NCBI GenBank assembly: GCA_022652545.1
Contig: JALCRM010000002.1
Location: 124,001 to 188,000, forward strand
Direction of reading: 5' to 3'
Source of the DNA: Lachnospiraceae bacterium
Lineage (GTDB): Bacteria; Bacillota; Clostridia; Lachnospirales; Lachnospiraceae
Length of the DNA stretch: 64,000 nucleotides
The stretch's first letter is position 1. The number at the start of each line of letters is the position of its first letter. A program made the position numbers and the translations under genes. Shown here piece by piece: positions 36,347 through 45,368 of this stretch. The notes under the pieces were generated by a model. It was not told where the DNA came from. It saw nothing but the letters and a program-made list of their open reading frames with translations, and ran no database searches.

Positions 36347-37280
36347 TGACGGTGCCTGCCCTGCCGGCCAGTGCTTCGTCGACTTTTTCCAGGGATGTGA
36401 TGAGCGCGCGTCCGTCCGGGCAGCCCCTGAGGTAAGCCACGGCCGCCTCGACTTTGGGCTTCATGTCGTTTTCACCGAACTGCCCTTCGTTCATCAGCGT
36501 TTCCGCTTCTTTTACATTCATACGCGCTATGGGTGCCTGCGTATCCCTGCCGAAATCGCGGTAGCAGCAGGGCACCGAAGTCAGGATCATCAGCTCGTCG
36601 GCCCGCAGATCTTCCGCCAGCTTGCCGGCGATCGCATCTTTTTCGATAACGGCGGAGGCGCCCTTCAGCGCATTTTCCTGCACGATCACGGGGATACCGC
36701 CGCCGCCGCAGGCGATGACTACTTCGCCGGCATCGGCGAGCGTGCGGATGGATTCGATCTCCAGGATCTCCAGCGGGCGCGGAGCTGCGACAATGCGCAG
36801 ATATCCCCTGCCGGGTTCTTCTTCCACAAAGTTCCCCTTTTTGATCTCATTGTCGGCGTCTTCCCTGGACATGTAGCGGCCGATCTTTTTGGTGGGCGTA
36901 TAGAAGGCTTCATCATAAGGATCCACCGATACCTGCGTGAGGACGGTGCAGACCGGTGTCGGATTGCCCCTTGAAAGCAGTTCGGCGCGCAGCGCATTCT
37001 GGATGTCGAAGCCTACATAGCCCTGGCTCATTGCGCTGCAGACGCACATCGGGGCGGGGGTGTAATCGATATAGACACGCCGCAGCTCGGTCATGGCCTT
37101 GTGGATCATGGAGACCTGCGGACCGTTGCTGTGCGTGATGGTGAGCTGGTAGCCTGCCTCCACAAGATCTGCAAGGGCGGAAGCCGTTACTTTGACGGCA
37201 TCCCACTGTTCGGTGGTCGTATAGCCGAGTGCGTTGTGGCCGAGCGCCACGACGACTTTTTTCTGTTTTGTCTCGCTCAT
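36336..37280 (-). CDS. arcC: Carbamate kinase
   Basis: A 314-residue amino acid kinase-fold enzyme that makes ATP and carbamate from carbamoyl phosphate and ADP. VVVALGHNALGY replaces the usual GGNAL with GHNAL. THSNGPQVS, VACGGGGIPV and EKDAIAGKLAEDL are the substrate and nucleotide motifs. The start is ATG at 37280 with AAAGGA upstream; longer frames do not align with the family. No arginine deiminase or ornithine transcarbamylase gene is adjacent, so it may work with agmatine, allantoin or xanthine breakdown encoded elsewhere. Confidence 0.9.
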   Translation of the reverse strand: MSETKQKKVVVALGHNALGYTTTEQWDAVKVTASALADLVEAGYQLTITHSNGPQVSMIHKAMTELRRVYIDYTPAPMCVCSAMSQGYVGFDIQNALRAELLSRGNPTPVCTVLTQVSVDPYDEAFYTPTKKIGRYMSREDADNEIKKGNFVEEEPGRGYLRIVAAPRPLEILEIESIRTLADAGEVVIACGGGGIPVIVQENALKGASAVIEKDAIAGKLAEDLRADELMILTSVPCCYRDFGRDTQAPIARMNVKEAETLMNEGQFGENDMKPKVEAAVAYLRGCPDGRALITSLEKVDEALAGRAGTVITA

Positions 37281-37378
37281 AGATGGCTGATTCCTTTCGC
37301 TGCTTCTGTGCGGCTGTGTGCCGGGCATCGCCGCAGGCCCCGGGAACTCTCCTGCCGCTGTGCGGCGGCGACAAGGAA

Positions 37379-37407
37379 AGTATAGCAAAATACCGCTTCT
37401 TTGTACA
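37379..37407 (-). promoter_or_regulatory. arcC promoter candidate
   Basis: On the minus strand, TGTACA and TATACT are 17 bases apart, and TGC directly before TATACT gives an extended -10. It lies about 100 bases ahead of arcC and back to back with the cysK promoter. Confidence 0.5.
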
Positions 37408-37414
37408 TCGGCGC

Positions 37415-37443
37415 TTGACACGGAAGTCAGGCGGATGTAACAT
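37415..37443 (+). promoter_or_regulatory. cysK promoter candidate
   Basis: TTGACA (37415-37420) is a perfect -35, followed after 17 bases by TAACAT. Downstream, the stretch near 37470-37488 (ATATCGAATTAGTAGGAAT) looks like part of an Rrf2/CymR-type operator, which would fit cysteine control; this resemblance is from memory and weak. Confidence 0.5.
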
Positions 37444-37500
37444 ACAGTCAATGAAAGCACTACAAGCATATCGAATTAGTAGGAATAAGAGGAGGACGAA

Positions 37501-38442
37501 ATGGCAGACATCAAGGAAAATGTATCGGAACTGATCGGGCATACCCCGCTGCTGCATGCGGCAAACTATGAAAAGAAGGCCGGTGTGACAGGCGCGAAGA
37601 TCCTCGTGAAGCTGGAATACCTGAATCCGGCCGGATCCGTTAAGGACCGCATTGCCCTGGCCATGATCGAAGATGCCGAAAAGAGCGGCAGGCTGCAGCC
37701 GGGTGCCACCATTATCGAGCCTACCTCCGGCAATACCGGGATCGGGATCGCTTCGGTGGCAGCCGCAAAGGGCTACAAGGCCATCCTTACGCTTCCTGAC
37801 ACCATGAGCGTGGAGAGACGGAATCTTCTGCGTGCATACGGCGCGGAGCTGGTGCTGACGGAAGGGGCGCAGGGAATGAAGGGCGCCATAGCCAAAGCGG
37901 AAGAACTGAACAAAAGCATTCCGGGATCCGTAGTCCTGGGCCAGTTCGACAACCCGGCCAATCCGGAGGCGCACTATGAGACCACGGGGCCGGAGATCTG
38001 GGATGAGACAGACGGCAAAGTGGATGTGTTCCTGGCAGGCGTGGGCACAGGCGGCACGCTGAGCGGTGTCGGCAGATATCTGAAGGAGAAAAACAGCGCT
38101 GTGAAGATCGTCGCGATCGAGCCTGAAACGTCCGCGGTGCTTTCCGGAAACAAGCCAGGTCCGCATAAGATCCAGGGCATAGGGGCAGGCTTCATCCCGA
38201 AGACGCTCGACACAAAGATCTATGATGAGATCGTGAAGGTGCCCAACGAGGCAGCCTTTGAGGAGGGACGCCTGTTCGCCGTTTCCGAAGGCATCCTGGT
38301 CGGTATTTCCTCCGGCGCCGCACTGTGGGCGGCAAAACAGCTCGCAGCGCGCCCTGCGTATGCAGGTAAGACGATCGTGGCCCTGCTTCCCGACTCGGGG
38401 GACCGCTATCTTTCCACGCCTCTGTTCAATCCGGAGAACTGA
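37501..38442 (+). CDS. cysK: Cysteine synthase (O-acetylserine sulfhydrylase)
   Basis: A 313-residue PLP enzyme that makes cysteine from O-acetylserine and sulfide. [10 protein letters not shown] contains the PLP lysine Lys48, [11 protein letters not shown] binds the substrate and phosphate, and [17 protein letters not shown] binds the cofactor phosphate. ATG 37501 follows AGAGGAGGACGA. It is single-gene, with a bidirectional hairpin immediately downstream and an apparently strong promoter of its own. Confidence 0.95.
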   Translation: MADIKENVSELIGHTPLLHAANYEKKAGVTGAKILVKLEYLNPAGSVKDRIALAMIEDAEKSGRLQPGATIIEPTSGNTGIGIASVAAAKGYKAILTLPDTMSVERRNLLRAYGAELVLTEGAQGMKGAIAKAEELNKSIPGSVVLGQFDNPANPEAHYETTGPEIWDETDGKVDVFLAGVGTGGTLSGVGRYLKEKNSAVKIVAIEPETSAVLSGNKPGPHKIQGIGAGFIPKTLDTKIYDEIVKVPNEAAFEEGRLFAVSEGILVGISSGAALWAAKQLAARPAYAGKTIVALLPDSGDRYLSTPLFNPEN

Positions 38443-38471
38443 GCCGGGAGAAAGTGATCCTGACATGCCGC

Positions 38472-38501
38472 GACAGCGGCCGCGGAACTGCGGCCGCTGT
38501 C
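38472..38501 (+). terminator. Bidirectional terminator between cysK and the LacI gene
   Basis: GACAGCGGCCGC and GCGGCCGCTGTC form a perfect 12-base-pair stem around GGAACT. The T run on the plus side is short (ATATGTTTT). The hairpin overlaps the stop codon of the convergent regulator gene. Confidence 0.65.
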
Positions 38502-39519
38502 ATATGTTTTCACGGATCCGGATCTCGGAATCGACATAGTTGATCTCACGGGCGGGCCGTTCGCCGGTCGTGAGGAAGGAAAACAGAAGGTCGAGGGGGA
38601 GAGAACCCTGCAGTTCAGGATGCTGGCAGATCGTGGCGGAGATGACTCCTTCGTTCAGCAGGCGTACCGTGGTGTCCACCGCATCGTGCGTAACGACGCG
38701 CACGACCCCGCTGCGCCCTGCGTCGGTCAGGGCCCTGCATCCTCCGTATACGCCGGCTGCCGCAAAGTACAGCGCGTTGATCTCGGGATGCGCCTGCAGC
38801 ATTGCAGCTGTCCGGTTGTAACTTTCAATCTCGTCGTCGCCGTTGTAGACGATGTCGGCCACGGTGATGCCGGGAGAAGCGGCACGCAGCTGCGAGGTAA
38901 AGCCTGCGATGCGCTGTGTGTGGCAGAGGATGCGTTCCGAACCTGCAATGATCCCTACGTGCACCGGTCCCGATGTGATGATGCGCATGAGCCCGGCGGC
39001 GATCCTGCCGCTTTCGAGGTAGTTGCTGCCGACGTAGGCGATGCGGCGTGAATTTTCGATATCCGTGTTGAGCGTGACGCAGGGAATGCCGTTCTCGGCG
39101 AGTTCGTCGATCTTCCGGCGGATGCGGTCGTCATTGCCGGGGGCGATGGCCAGTCCGTGGATACCTTCCTTCGCCAGTTCGTCGATCGCGGAAAGCTGTT
39201 CACCGGCATCCACACCCACCCGCCGTACAGTGACGGTGCAGTTGTAGCACCGCAGTTCCTCCGATTTTTCACGCACGCCGTTCAGCACTTTGTCGAAGAA
39301 CGGGTTGTTGTAGCCGAAAACCACGACGCCGAGGCGGATGTTCTTTTTCTGCGCGGCCAGTACGATACCGGCGCGGTTGGGCCGGTAGTTGACGGCCTTG
39401 GCAATGCTCCGGATCTTGTCTTCGGTCTCTTTCCTGACGTTGCCGCGCCCGTTCAGGACGCGGTCCACGGTGCCGCGGGAAACTCCGGCGAGTTCGGCGA
39501 TCTCCCTGATCGTAGCCAT
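38500..39519 (-). CDS. LacI-family transcriptional regulator
   Basis: A 339-residue regulator. Residues 1-50 form the helix-turn-helix and hinge (TIREIAELAGVSRGTVDRVLNG). The rest is a periplasmic-binding-like sensor domain with VVVFGYNNPFFDKVLNGV and VGIIAGSERILCH that resembles ribose-binding proteins. It is divergent from the xylB operon and so probably controls that operon in response to a sugar. ATG 39519 follows GGAGC. Confidence 0.9.
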   Translation of the reverse strand: MATIREIAELAGVSRGTVDRVLNGRGNVRKETEDKIRSIAKAVNYRPNRAGIVLAAQKKNIRLGVVVFGYNNPFFDKVLNGVREKSEELRCYNCTVTVRRVGVDAGEQLSAIDELAKEGIHGLAIAPGNDDRIRRKIDELAENGIPCVTLNTDIENSRRIAYVGSNYLESGRIAAGLMRIITSGPVHVGIIAGSERILCHTQRIAGFTSQLRAASPGITVADIVYNGDDEIESYNRTAAMLQAHPEINALYFAAAGVYGGCRALTDAGRSGVVRVVTHDAVDTTVRLLNEGVISATICQHPELQGSLPLDLLFSFLTTGERPAREINYVDSEIRIRENI

Positions 39520-39536
39520 TTTACAGCTCCATCTGT

Positions 39537-39566
39537 CCGGTGCACACTCTGCACCGGGCTTTTTTG
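39537..39566 (+). terminator. Plus-strand terminator in the regulator-xylB gap
   Basis: CCGGTGCA and TGCACCGG form an eight-base-pair hairpin followed by GCTTTTTT on the plus strand. It lies in the 5' leader of the minus-strand LacI gene, so on the plus strand it could only stop read-through or antisense transcripts heading into the sugar operon. The 323-base gap (39520-39842) otherwise holds the palindrome TTCCCGGGAA near 39580, the xylB promoter and an operator-like repeat. Confidence 0.6.
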
Positions 39567-39763
39567 TTCCCGCCTATATTTCCCGGGAATATATCTGAAA
39601 ATATAGTAAGGCGCCGGAAGGGCGAAGTCAATGAAAAATGTGCGCAGGCACGGAAAGGCACAAGGCACATTGCGGACAGGCGGAAAAGAAGTAATGTTTA
39701 CCAAAACAGGAGGGCGTGTTTTGACATTTCACACAATTTTCAGAGAAATGTGCGGGGCGGCAC

Positions 39764-39792
39764 TTGAAGTTCGGCGGAAGGCGCTCTATGAT
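39764..39792 (+). promoter_or_regulatory. Sugar operon promoter
   Basis: TTGAAG (39764-39769) and TATGAT (39787-39792) are 17 bases apart, about 50 bases ahead of xylB. A TTGACA at 39721 has no good partner at 17 bases. Confidence 0.5.
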
Positions 39793-39797
39793 GATAG

Positions 39798-39811
39798 TGT
39801 GCACGGGCACA
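39798..39811 (+). promoter_or_regulatory. LacI-type operator candidate
   Basis: TGTGC-ACGG-GCACA is an inverted repeat lying just after the -10 element, where bound repressor would block transcription. A related GTGCA/TGCAC arrangement occurs in the hairpin at 39537, in the leader of the regulator gene itself. Confidence 0.45.
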
Positions 39812-39842
39812 TAATATAGCCGCAGACAGTGGAGGTGTCGGA

Positions 39843-41309
39843 ATGCTTTACATCGGTGTCGATCTGGGAACTTCGGCAGTCAAGCTGCTGCTGATGGATG
39901 AAAAAGGCGTGATCCACAAGGTGGTGACGAAAGAGTACCCTCTCTCTTTCCCGCACCCGGGCTGGTCGGAGCAGGATCCCGAGGACTGGTACGACAGGAC
40001 CATGGAAGGACTGAAGGAACTGATCGCGGGGGAAGACGCGGCCCGCATTGCAGGCATGAGCTTCGGCGGTCAGATGCACGGACTTGTCATTCTGGACGCC
40101 GACGACCGCGTGATCCGTCCGGCGATCCTGTGGAATGACGGCCGCACCACGAAAGAGACGGACTATCTGAACAATACGATCGGCAGGGACAGGCTTTCCG
40201 GATACACTGCCAATATCGCGTTTGCAGGCTTTACGGCACCCAAGATCCTCTGGGTGAAAAACAACGAGCCGGAGAATTTTGCCAGGATCCGCAAGATCAT
40301 GCTTCCGAAGGACTATCTGTGCTACAGGCTGACAGGCGTGTTTTCGACGGATCTGTCCGATGCGTCGGGCATGCTGCTGCTCGATGTGAAAAACCGCACC
40401 TGGTCTCAGGAGATGCTGGATATCTGCGGCGTGAAGAAGGAACAGCTGCCGCGGCTGTTCGAAAGCTATGAAAAGGTGGGAACGCTGAAGCCGGAGATCG
40501 CGGAGGCTCTCGGTCTCGGCAGTGTCACCGTGGCGGCGGGCGCCGGAGACAATGCGGCGGCAGCCGTAGGCACCGGCACGGTCGGCGACAATATGTGCAA
40601 TATTTCGCTCGGGACGAGCGGCACGATCTTCATTTCCTCCGAACAGTTCAGGGTGGACAGCCACAATGCGCTCCATTCCTTCGACCATGCGGACGGGCAT
40701 TACCATCTTATGGGCTGCATGCTGAGCGCAGCCAGCTGCAACAAGTGGTGGATGGACGATATCCTGAAGACGAAGGATTACGCGCAGGAGCAGAAGGCCA
40801 TAGAAAAACTGGGCGAGAACCACGTGTTTTTCCTGCCTTACCTTATGGGCGAGCGTTCGCCCTGGAATGATCCGGGCGCACGTGCCACTTTCACAGGTAT
40901 GACGATGGACACGACGCGTGCGGATATGACGCAGGCGGTCCTCGAAGGCGTGGCTTTTGCAACGAGGGACATGTATGAGGTGGCCAGGTCGCTGGGCATC
41001 CGCCTCGAGCGCACCAAGATCTGCGGCGGCGGTGCCAAGAGCCCGCTGTGGCGGAAGATGATCGCCAATATCCTGAATATCCGTGTCGATGTGCCGGCCA
41101 ACGAACAGGGCCCGGGCATGGGCGGCGCCATGCTGGCCATGGTGGCCTGCGGCGAGTACGCGAGCGTAGAGGAAGCGGCTGCCGCGATCGTACGCGTGGA
41201 GAGGACCGAAGAGCCGGATCCGGAGCTTTCCGCAAAGTATGAGGAAAAATACAGGCAGTTCAGGCTGCTGTATCCGGCAATGAAGCCGGTTTTTGACAAA
41301 CTGTCGTGA
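39843..41309 (+). CDS. xylB: Xylulokinase-type FGGY sugar kinase
   Basis: A 488-residue kinase. IGVDLGTSAVKLLLMDEKG is the N-terminal phosphate-binding region, MSFGGQMHGLVILD and RPAILWNDGRT are typical of xylulokinases, and GGGAKSPLWRKMIANI is the C-terminal adenosine motif. It phosphorylates a ketose such as D-xylulose or a related pentulose. It is the first gene of an operon with DUF4867 and an isomerase. ATG 39843 follows GGAGGTGTCGGA. Confidence 0.9.
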   Translation: MLYIGVDLGTSAVKLLLMDEKGVIHKVVTKEYPLSFPHPGWSEQDPEDWYDRTMEGLKELIAGEDAARIAGMSFGGQMHGLVILDADDRVIRPAILWNDGRTTKETDYLNNTIGRDRLSGYTANIAFAGFTAPKILWVKNNEPENFARIRKIMLPKDYLCYRLTGVFSTDLSDASGMLLLDVKNRTWSQEMLDICGVKKEQLPRLFESYEKVGTLKPEIAEALGLGSVTVAAGAGDNAAAAVGTGTVGDNMCNISLGTSGTIFISSEQFRVDSHNALHSFDHADGHYHLMGCMLSAASCNKWWMDDILKTKDYAQEQKAIEKLGENHVFFLPYLMGERSPWNDPGARATFTGMTMDTTRADMTQAVLEGVAFATRDMYEVARSLGIRLERTKICGGGAKSPLWRKMIANILNIRVDVPANEQGPGMGGAMLAMVACGEYASVEEAAAAIVRVERTEEPDPELSAKYEEKYRQFRLLYPAMKPVFDKLS

Positions 41310-41349
41310 ATGATTCTGAGTGAGGAATGTTCTTCCACGGAGGTGTACA

Positions 41350-41979
41350 ATGAAAATATACAATGTCAGTGATCCGGAATTTGCACAGTATGGCTGTATT
41401 ATTGAAGACCCGTCTTATGCCGGCCTTATCGAAGCGCTGAAATCGCGTCCGATGCCGAAGGGCAGCGTGATCTATGTGCCGTCCGATGCGGAACTGGAAG
41501 CCACGGAAGGCGGAAAGACGATGACCCGCAAAGGCTTCGGCGAACTTCCGGCGCAGGTGGGGTACTGCAACGGCGACAATACAAAGCTGAATGCGCTTGA
41601 GTACCACCGCAGCTCGGAGATCAACTATGCGGCGACCGACTGCGTGCTCCTGCTCGGCAAGCTGCAGGATGTCACCCCGGACATGACCTACGACACCTCC
41701 AAAGTCGAGGCGTTCCTTATTCCGGCCGGCACGGTGATCAACCTGTATGCGACTTCGCTGCATTACGCTCCCTGCAACGCACCCGGCAGGGATGGTTTCC
41801 AGGTCGGCGTGGTCCTGCCGAAGGGCACGAATCTGGAGCTGCATGAAAAACATGATGCGGGGATCGAGGACAGTCATCTGACAGCCGTCAACAAGTGGCT
41901 GCTCGGGCATCCCGAAGGAGGGCTTCCGGCAGGCAGCCCGATGGGACTGATCGGGAAAAACGTTGATATTGCCGGGTAA
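41350..41979 (+). CDS. DUF4867 family protein
   Basis: A 209-residue protein that resembles the DUF4867 family, seen in sugar catabolic operons. SYAGLIEALKSRPMPKGSVIYVPSDAELE and the middle region VEAFLIPAGTVINLYATSLHYAPCNAP suggest a cupin-like fold with a possible metal or sugar site. KWLLGHPEG occurs near the end. Lying between a kinase and an isomerase, it might be an epimerase or mutarotase-like helper; that is inference. ATG 41350 follows GGAGGTG. Confidence 0.75.
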   Translation: MKIYNVSDPEFAQYGCIIEDPSYAGLIEALKSRPMPKGSVIYVPSDAELEATEGGKTMTRKGFGELPAQVGYCNGDNTKLNALEYHRSSEINYAATDCVLLLGKLQDVTPDMTYDTSKVEAFLIPAGTVINLYATSLHYAPCNAPGRDGFQVGVVLPKGTNLELHEKHDAGIEDSHLTAVNKWLLGHPEGGLPAGSPMGLIGKNVDIAG

Positions 41980-42099
41980 GGCGGAAGGCTGTGTCCGGAC
42001 AGGCAGCACCGCAAGGCAGACATCGTGAACTATGGGAGACCCGCCGCCAGGCGGCTTTCCTGCGGAATTCATAAAGCACAACAATCAGGAGGAAAAATC

Positions 42100-43584
42100 A
42101 TGAACAACGTTCCGAAGATCAAGATCGGTATCGTGGCCGTGAGCCGCGACTGTTTCCCGGCTTCGCTGGCTGAGAACAGGAGAAAGGCACTTGTAGCGGC
42201 TTACTCGAAGAAATACGATGCAGCGGACATCTATGAATGCCCTGTCACCATCATCGAGAGCGAGACCGATATGCAGGCTGCGCTGGAGGACGTGAAGAAG
42301 GCCGGCTGCGAAGCACTCTGCGTATATCTCGGCAACTTCGGTCCCGAGATCTCCGAGACCATGCTGGCACAGAAATTTGAAGGCCCGAAGATGTTCTGCG
42401 CGGCAGCTGAGGAGTCACAGAACGACCTCGGCGACGGCCGCGGCGATGCTTTCTGCGGTATGCTGAATGCCAGCTACAACCTGGCACTGCGCAATGTAAA
42501 GGCCTATATCCCGGAGTATCCGGTAGGCGATGCGGAAGACTGCGCCGACATGATCCATGATTTCCTGCCGGTAGCGCGCACAGTATATGCGCTGCAGAAC
42601 CTCAAGATCTTTACGTTCGGGCCGAGACCGCTGAACTTCCTGGCCTGCAACGCGCCGATCAAGCAGCTCTACAACCTGGGCGTCGAGATCGAGGAAAACT
42701 CCGAACTCGATCTGTTCGAAGCTTATCACAAGCATGACAACGATCCCCGCATCGCGGATGTCGTCGCGGATATGGCAAAGGAACTGGGAGCCGGCAACAA
42801 GGTCTCCGAAGTGCTTCCCAAGCTTGCACAGTATGAGCTGACACTTAAGGACTGGGTAGAACAGCACAAGGGCACCCGCAAGTACTTTGCGATCGCCGGC
42901 AAGTGCTGGCCAGCATTCCAGACGCAGTTCGGCTTTGTGCCCTGCTACGTGAACAGCCGTCTCACCGGCAGCGGACTTCCGGTATCCTGCGAAGTCGATA
43001 TCTACGGCGCTCTTTCGGAATTCATCGGGACCTGCATCAGCGAACAGAGCGTGACGCTTCTCGACATCAACAACTCCGTGCCGAAGGATATGTATGAACA
43101 GTCGATCAAGGGCAAGTTCGACTACAAGCACACCGATACGTTCATGGGCTTCCACTGCGGCAATACCTGCAGCTCCAGGCTGTCCCATTTCGAGATGAAG
43201 TACCAGAAGATCATGGCCCGCAACCTTCCGAGAGAAGTAACGAACGGCACACTGGAAGGCACCATCGAGCCCGGCCAGATCACGTTCTACCGTCTGCAGT
43301 CCACGGCTGACAACATCCTGCGCGCTTATGAGGCGGAAGGCGAAGTACTGCCCGTTGAGCCCATGAGCTTCGGCGGCATCGGTGTTTTCGCCATCAAGGA
43401 GATGGGCCGTTTCTACAGGCACGTACTGATCCAGAAGAACTTCCCGCACCACGGCGCAGTCATGTTCGGCCACTATGCGAAACCGCTCTACGAAGTCTTC
43501 AAGTACATCGGAGTGGACGTGAGCGAGATCGGCTACAACCAGCCGGCGGAAGTCAGATATCCTACGGAGAACCCGTTCGCCTGA
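42100..43584 (+). CDS. L-fucose/L-arabinose isomerase family protein
   Basis: A 494-residue sugar isomerase-like protein. IGIVAVSRDCFPASLAENRRK and ALCVYLGNFGPEISET resemble the N-terminal fucose/arabinose isomerase domains. GKCWPAFQTQFGFVPCYVNSRL, CEVDIYGALSEFIG and the late GFHCGNTCSS are typical of the substrate and metal region of this family. With the kinase upstream it would convert an aldose to a ketose for phosphorylation. Which sugar is not readable. ATG 42100 follows CAGGAGG. Confidence 0.83.
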   Translation: MNNVPKIKIGIVAVSRDCFPASLAENRRKALVAAYSKKYDAADIYECPVTIIESETDMQAALEDVKKAGCEALCVYLGNFGPEISETMLAQKFEGPKMFCAAAEESQNDLGDGRGDAFCGMLNASYNLALRNVKAYIPEYPVGDAEDCADMIHDFLPVARTVYALQNLKIFTFGPRPLNFLACNAPIKQLYNLGVEIEENSELDLFEAYHKHDNDPRIADVVADMAKELGAGNKVSEVLPKLAQYELTLKDWVEQHKGTRKYFAIAGKCWPAFQTQFGFVPCYVNSRLTGSGLPVSCEVDIYGALSEFIGTCISEQSVTLLDINNSVPKDMYEQSIKGKFDYKHTDTFMGFHCGNTCSSRLSHFEMKYQKIMARNLPREVTNGTLEGTIEPGQITFYRLQSTADNILRAYEAEGEVLPVEPMSFGGIGVFAIKEMGRFYRHVLIQKNFPHHGAVMFGHYAKPLYEVFKYIGVDVSEIGYNQPAEVRYPTENPFA

Positions 43585-43610
43585 CGGTTGCTTTGCTGAA
43601 GAAATCATGT

Positions 43611-43652
43611 AAAAGAGCTGCCATGCACGTAAGTGCACGGCAGCTCTTTTTT
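43611..43652 (+). terminator. Strong terminator after the sugar operon
   Basis: AGAGCTGCC-TGCAC and GTGCA-GGCAGCTCT form a stem of about 14 pairs followed by six T. It reads as a terminator on the minus strand as well (GCTCTTTTAC), serving the convergent genes. Confidence 0.92.
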
Positions 43653-43725
43653 GGAAGTACGCCTGACGGGCGCACATATATTTCCTCGCGGTGTTCGGAT
43701 TCACGGCAGCACAGCCGGTAAGCTG

Positions 43726-44472
43726 TTAATTCTGCGGAACCTCCTGCTTTTTCTGCGGCGCCGCTGCTTTTATGCGGTAGAAGGCGGCGAAGGACGACAG
43801 CTGGTAGGCGGCGACCCACAGGTTCGCAATGCCCAGAGAGATGGCGCCCAGCAGCCACAGGGGAAGGAAGCCGATGCAGAGCCGGAAGAGCCGGCCCTTT
43901 TCGCCGCCGGTCATACGGCGGCTCGTGCGCAGTACATCCGACGCACCGAGCTGCGGGAAATCGATCATCACAAAATAGCTCATGGAAAACATGAGGTCAA
44001 AATAGACCTCAGCAGCCGTGCCGCCTGCGTACAGCAGAATGGTGACCGGAATGCCGGCCTGTGAGAAGGGTGTTTTTACGGTCTGCATCCAGATCATTGC
44101 CGGCAGCATGCACACAAGGCTTATGCCGGAAAGCACGGCCTGCACACGGATGATGCGGTCAGGGGCACCGTTTGTAAAACCGCGGAAAAGGTCGGCGATC
44201 ACAGCCGGCTGCCCGTAGGAAAGGCTCATATAAATATAGAACAGGCCGTACAGCACGATGCCGAGGAACAGAGCGATCAGGTAGGATACGGCCTCCGCCC
44301 CCAGAAAGGAGATCACGGAAGTGCCCGGAAACAGGACGATCCCGATCTGCAGAAGAACGGCGGAAATGAGCAGGGTGAGCAGATTGGCACCGACCGTTAC
44401 GCCCAGGTTGCCGAGCAGCGCGCCGCGCGCTTCAGATTTTATGGAAGCTGCAAATTCAGAGTATCTGGCCAT
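43726..44472 (-). CDS. DUF975-family membrane protein
   Basis: A 248-residue protein with about six membrane segments, for example 21-45, 58-82, 107-130 and 195-222. The N-terminus (YSEFAASIKSEARGALLGNLG) and the central DVLRTSRRMTGGEKGRLF are typical of DUF975 proteins of Firmicutes. The function is unknown. The start at 44472 overlaps the end of the upstream gene by 17 bases, so they form a two-gene operon. Confidence 0.8.
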   Translation of the reverse strand: MARYSEFAASIKSEARGALLGNLGVTVGANLLTLLISAVLLQIGIVLFPGTSVISFLGAEAVSYLIALFLGIVLYGLFYIYMSLSYGQPAVIADLFRGFTNGAPDRIIRVQAVLSGISLVCMLPAMIWMQTVKTPFSQAGIPVTILLYAGGTAAEVYFDLMFSMSYFVMIDFPQLGASDVLRTSRRMTGGEKGRLFRLCIGFLPLWLLGAISLGIANLWVAAYQLSSFAAFYRIKAAAPQKKQEVPQN

Positions 44473-45160
44473 CGGTGGCTCCTTCTGTTCCATTGTCGGG
44501 TGCGGAGATGCCGCTGTCGCCGGATGAACTGCTTTCCCCGGCAGCGCTGCTGCTGTCCTGTCCGGAAGCATCGGAAGTGTCGGAAGACGCAGCGGGTTTT
44601 GCAAGGTGCGTTCCGAGGGCACTGTCGATACTGCGGAAGGTGTCTTCCAGGGAGACGCCGTAGAGGGATTCGGACATTTTGTCGGCGGCGCTGCGAGTCT
44701 GCGGATCTGCCACCACGCTGTAGAGAGAGAAGCAGATGATGCACGCATTGAGTATGAGGGAAGCGACCGCCAGGCGCAGGCCGCGTCTGGCCGCGTCCGG
44801 CATCTTCGTGCCTCTGCCCTTGGAAAAAACGGCAAAGATCACGGAGATCGGCGCGAGGATCATGGGGATGAACACAGTCATCATGACGGTGCTGACGACA
44901 GATGCGATCCCGAGGATGAAGGAATGCGTCGAAAGAGTAAGCCTTGCATCGTACGCCGGGGGAAAGCCGCTGCCGTTTCCGCTGCTGCCGTTCCCGCCGT
45001 TGCCGCCCTGACGGCTGCCGCTGCCGAGCGGTCCGTTTTCTCCGGACCGGTTATCGTCGCTGCCGCCCATGCCCCAGTCTCCCCAGAGGCCGCGGCTGTT
45101 CTCATCATCGCTGTCGTTCCAGTCGAATAAAAATATCCTGTTTTTACGAAAACCGCTCAT
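44456..45160 (-). CDS. Membrane protein of unknown function with low-complexity ends
   Basis: A 234-residue protein. Residues 1-65 are hydrophilic and rich in Gly, Asn, Ser and Asp. Membrane segments lie at about 78-112 and 126-150, an arrangement like DUF4190 proteins. The C-terminus is a Ser/Ala/Asp-rich tail that also covers the start of the downstream DUF975 gene. ATG 45160 has AGGAGC upstream. It probably works with DUF975 but no role can be assigned. Confidence 0.7.
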   Translation of the reverse strand: MSGFRKNRIFLFDWNDSDDENSRGLWGDWGMGGSDDNRSGENGPLGSGSRQGGNGGNGSSGNGSGFPPAYDARLTLSTHSFILGIASVVSTVMMTVFIPMILAPISVIFAVFSKGRGTKMPDAARRGLRLAVASLILNACIICFSLYSVVADPQTRSAADKMSESLYGVSLEDTFRSIDSALGTHLAKPAASSDTSDASGQDSSSAAGESSSSGDSGISAPDNGTEGATDGQIL

Positions 45161-45195
45161 ACCGGATTGCTCCTGCTGTTTACTCTGGTCAGCCT

Positions 45196-45201
45196 ATTAT
45201 A
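45196..45201 (-). promoter_or_regulatory. Consensus -10 upstream of the membrane protein operon
   Basis: TATAAT on the minus strand, 36 bases ahead of the start at 45160. No convincing -35 lies 16-18 bases upstream. Confidence 0.4.
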
Positions 45202-45286
45202 CATCGGGGGTGCGCAGGGCGCATTCGATTTTTCGGCGGTGCCTCCTGTTTTGGACAAAACGGGGAAAATGGGGGCCGGAGAGCGA

Positions 45287-45315
45287 TTGACACCCCCCGT
45301 GCCCGGTCGTATTAT
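45287..45315 (+). promoter_or_regulatory. metK promoter
   Basis: TTGACA (45287-45292), a 17-base spacer and TATTAT (45310-45315) match the vegetative consensus at eleven of twelve positions. Transcription would start about 45 bases before the riboswitch. Confidence 0.75.
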
Positions 45316-45368
45316 CATAAACGAATTCCGGAACAGATTCCGGAGTCGGCAAATTCCATATTGATATA

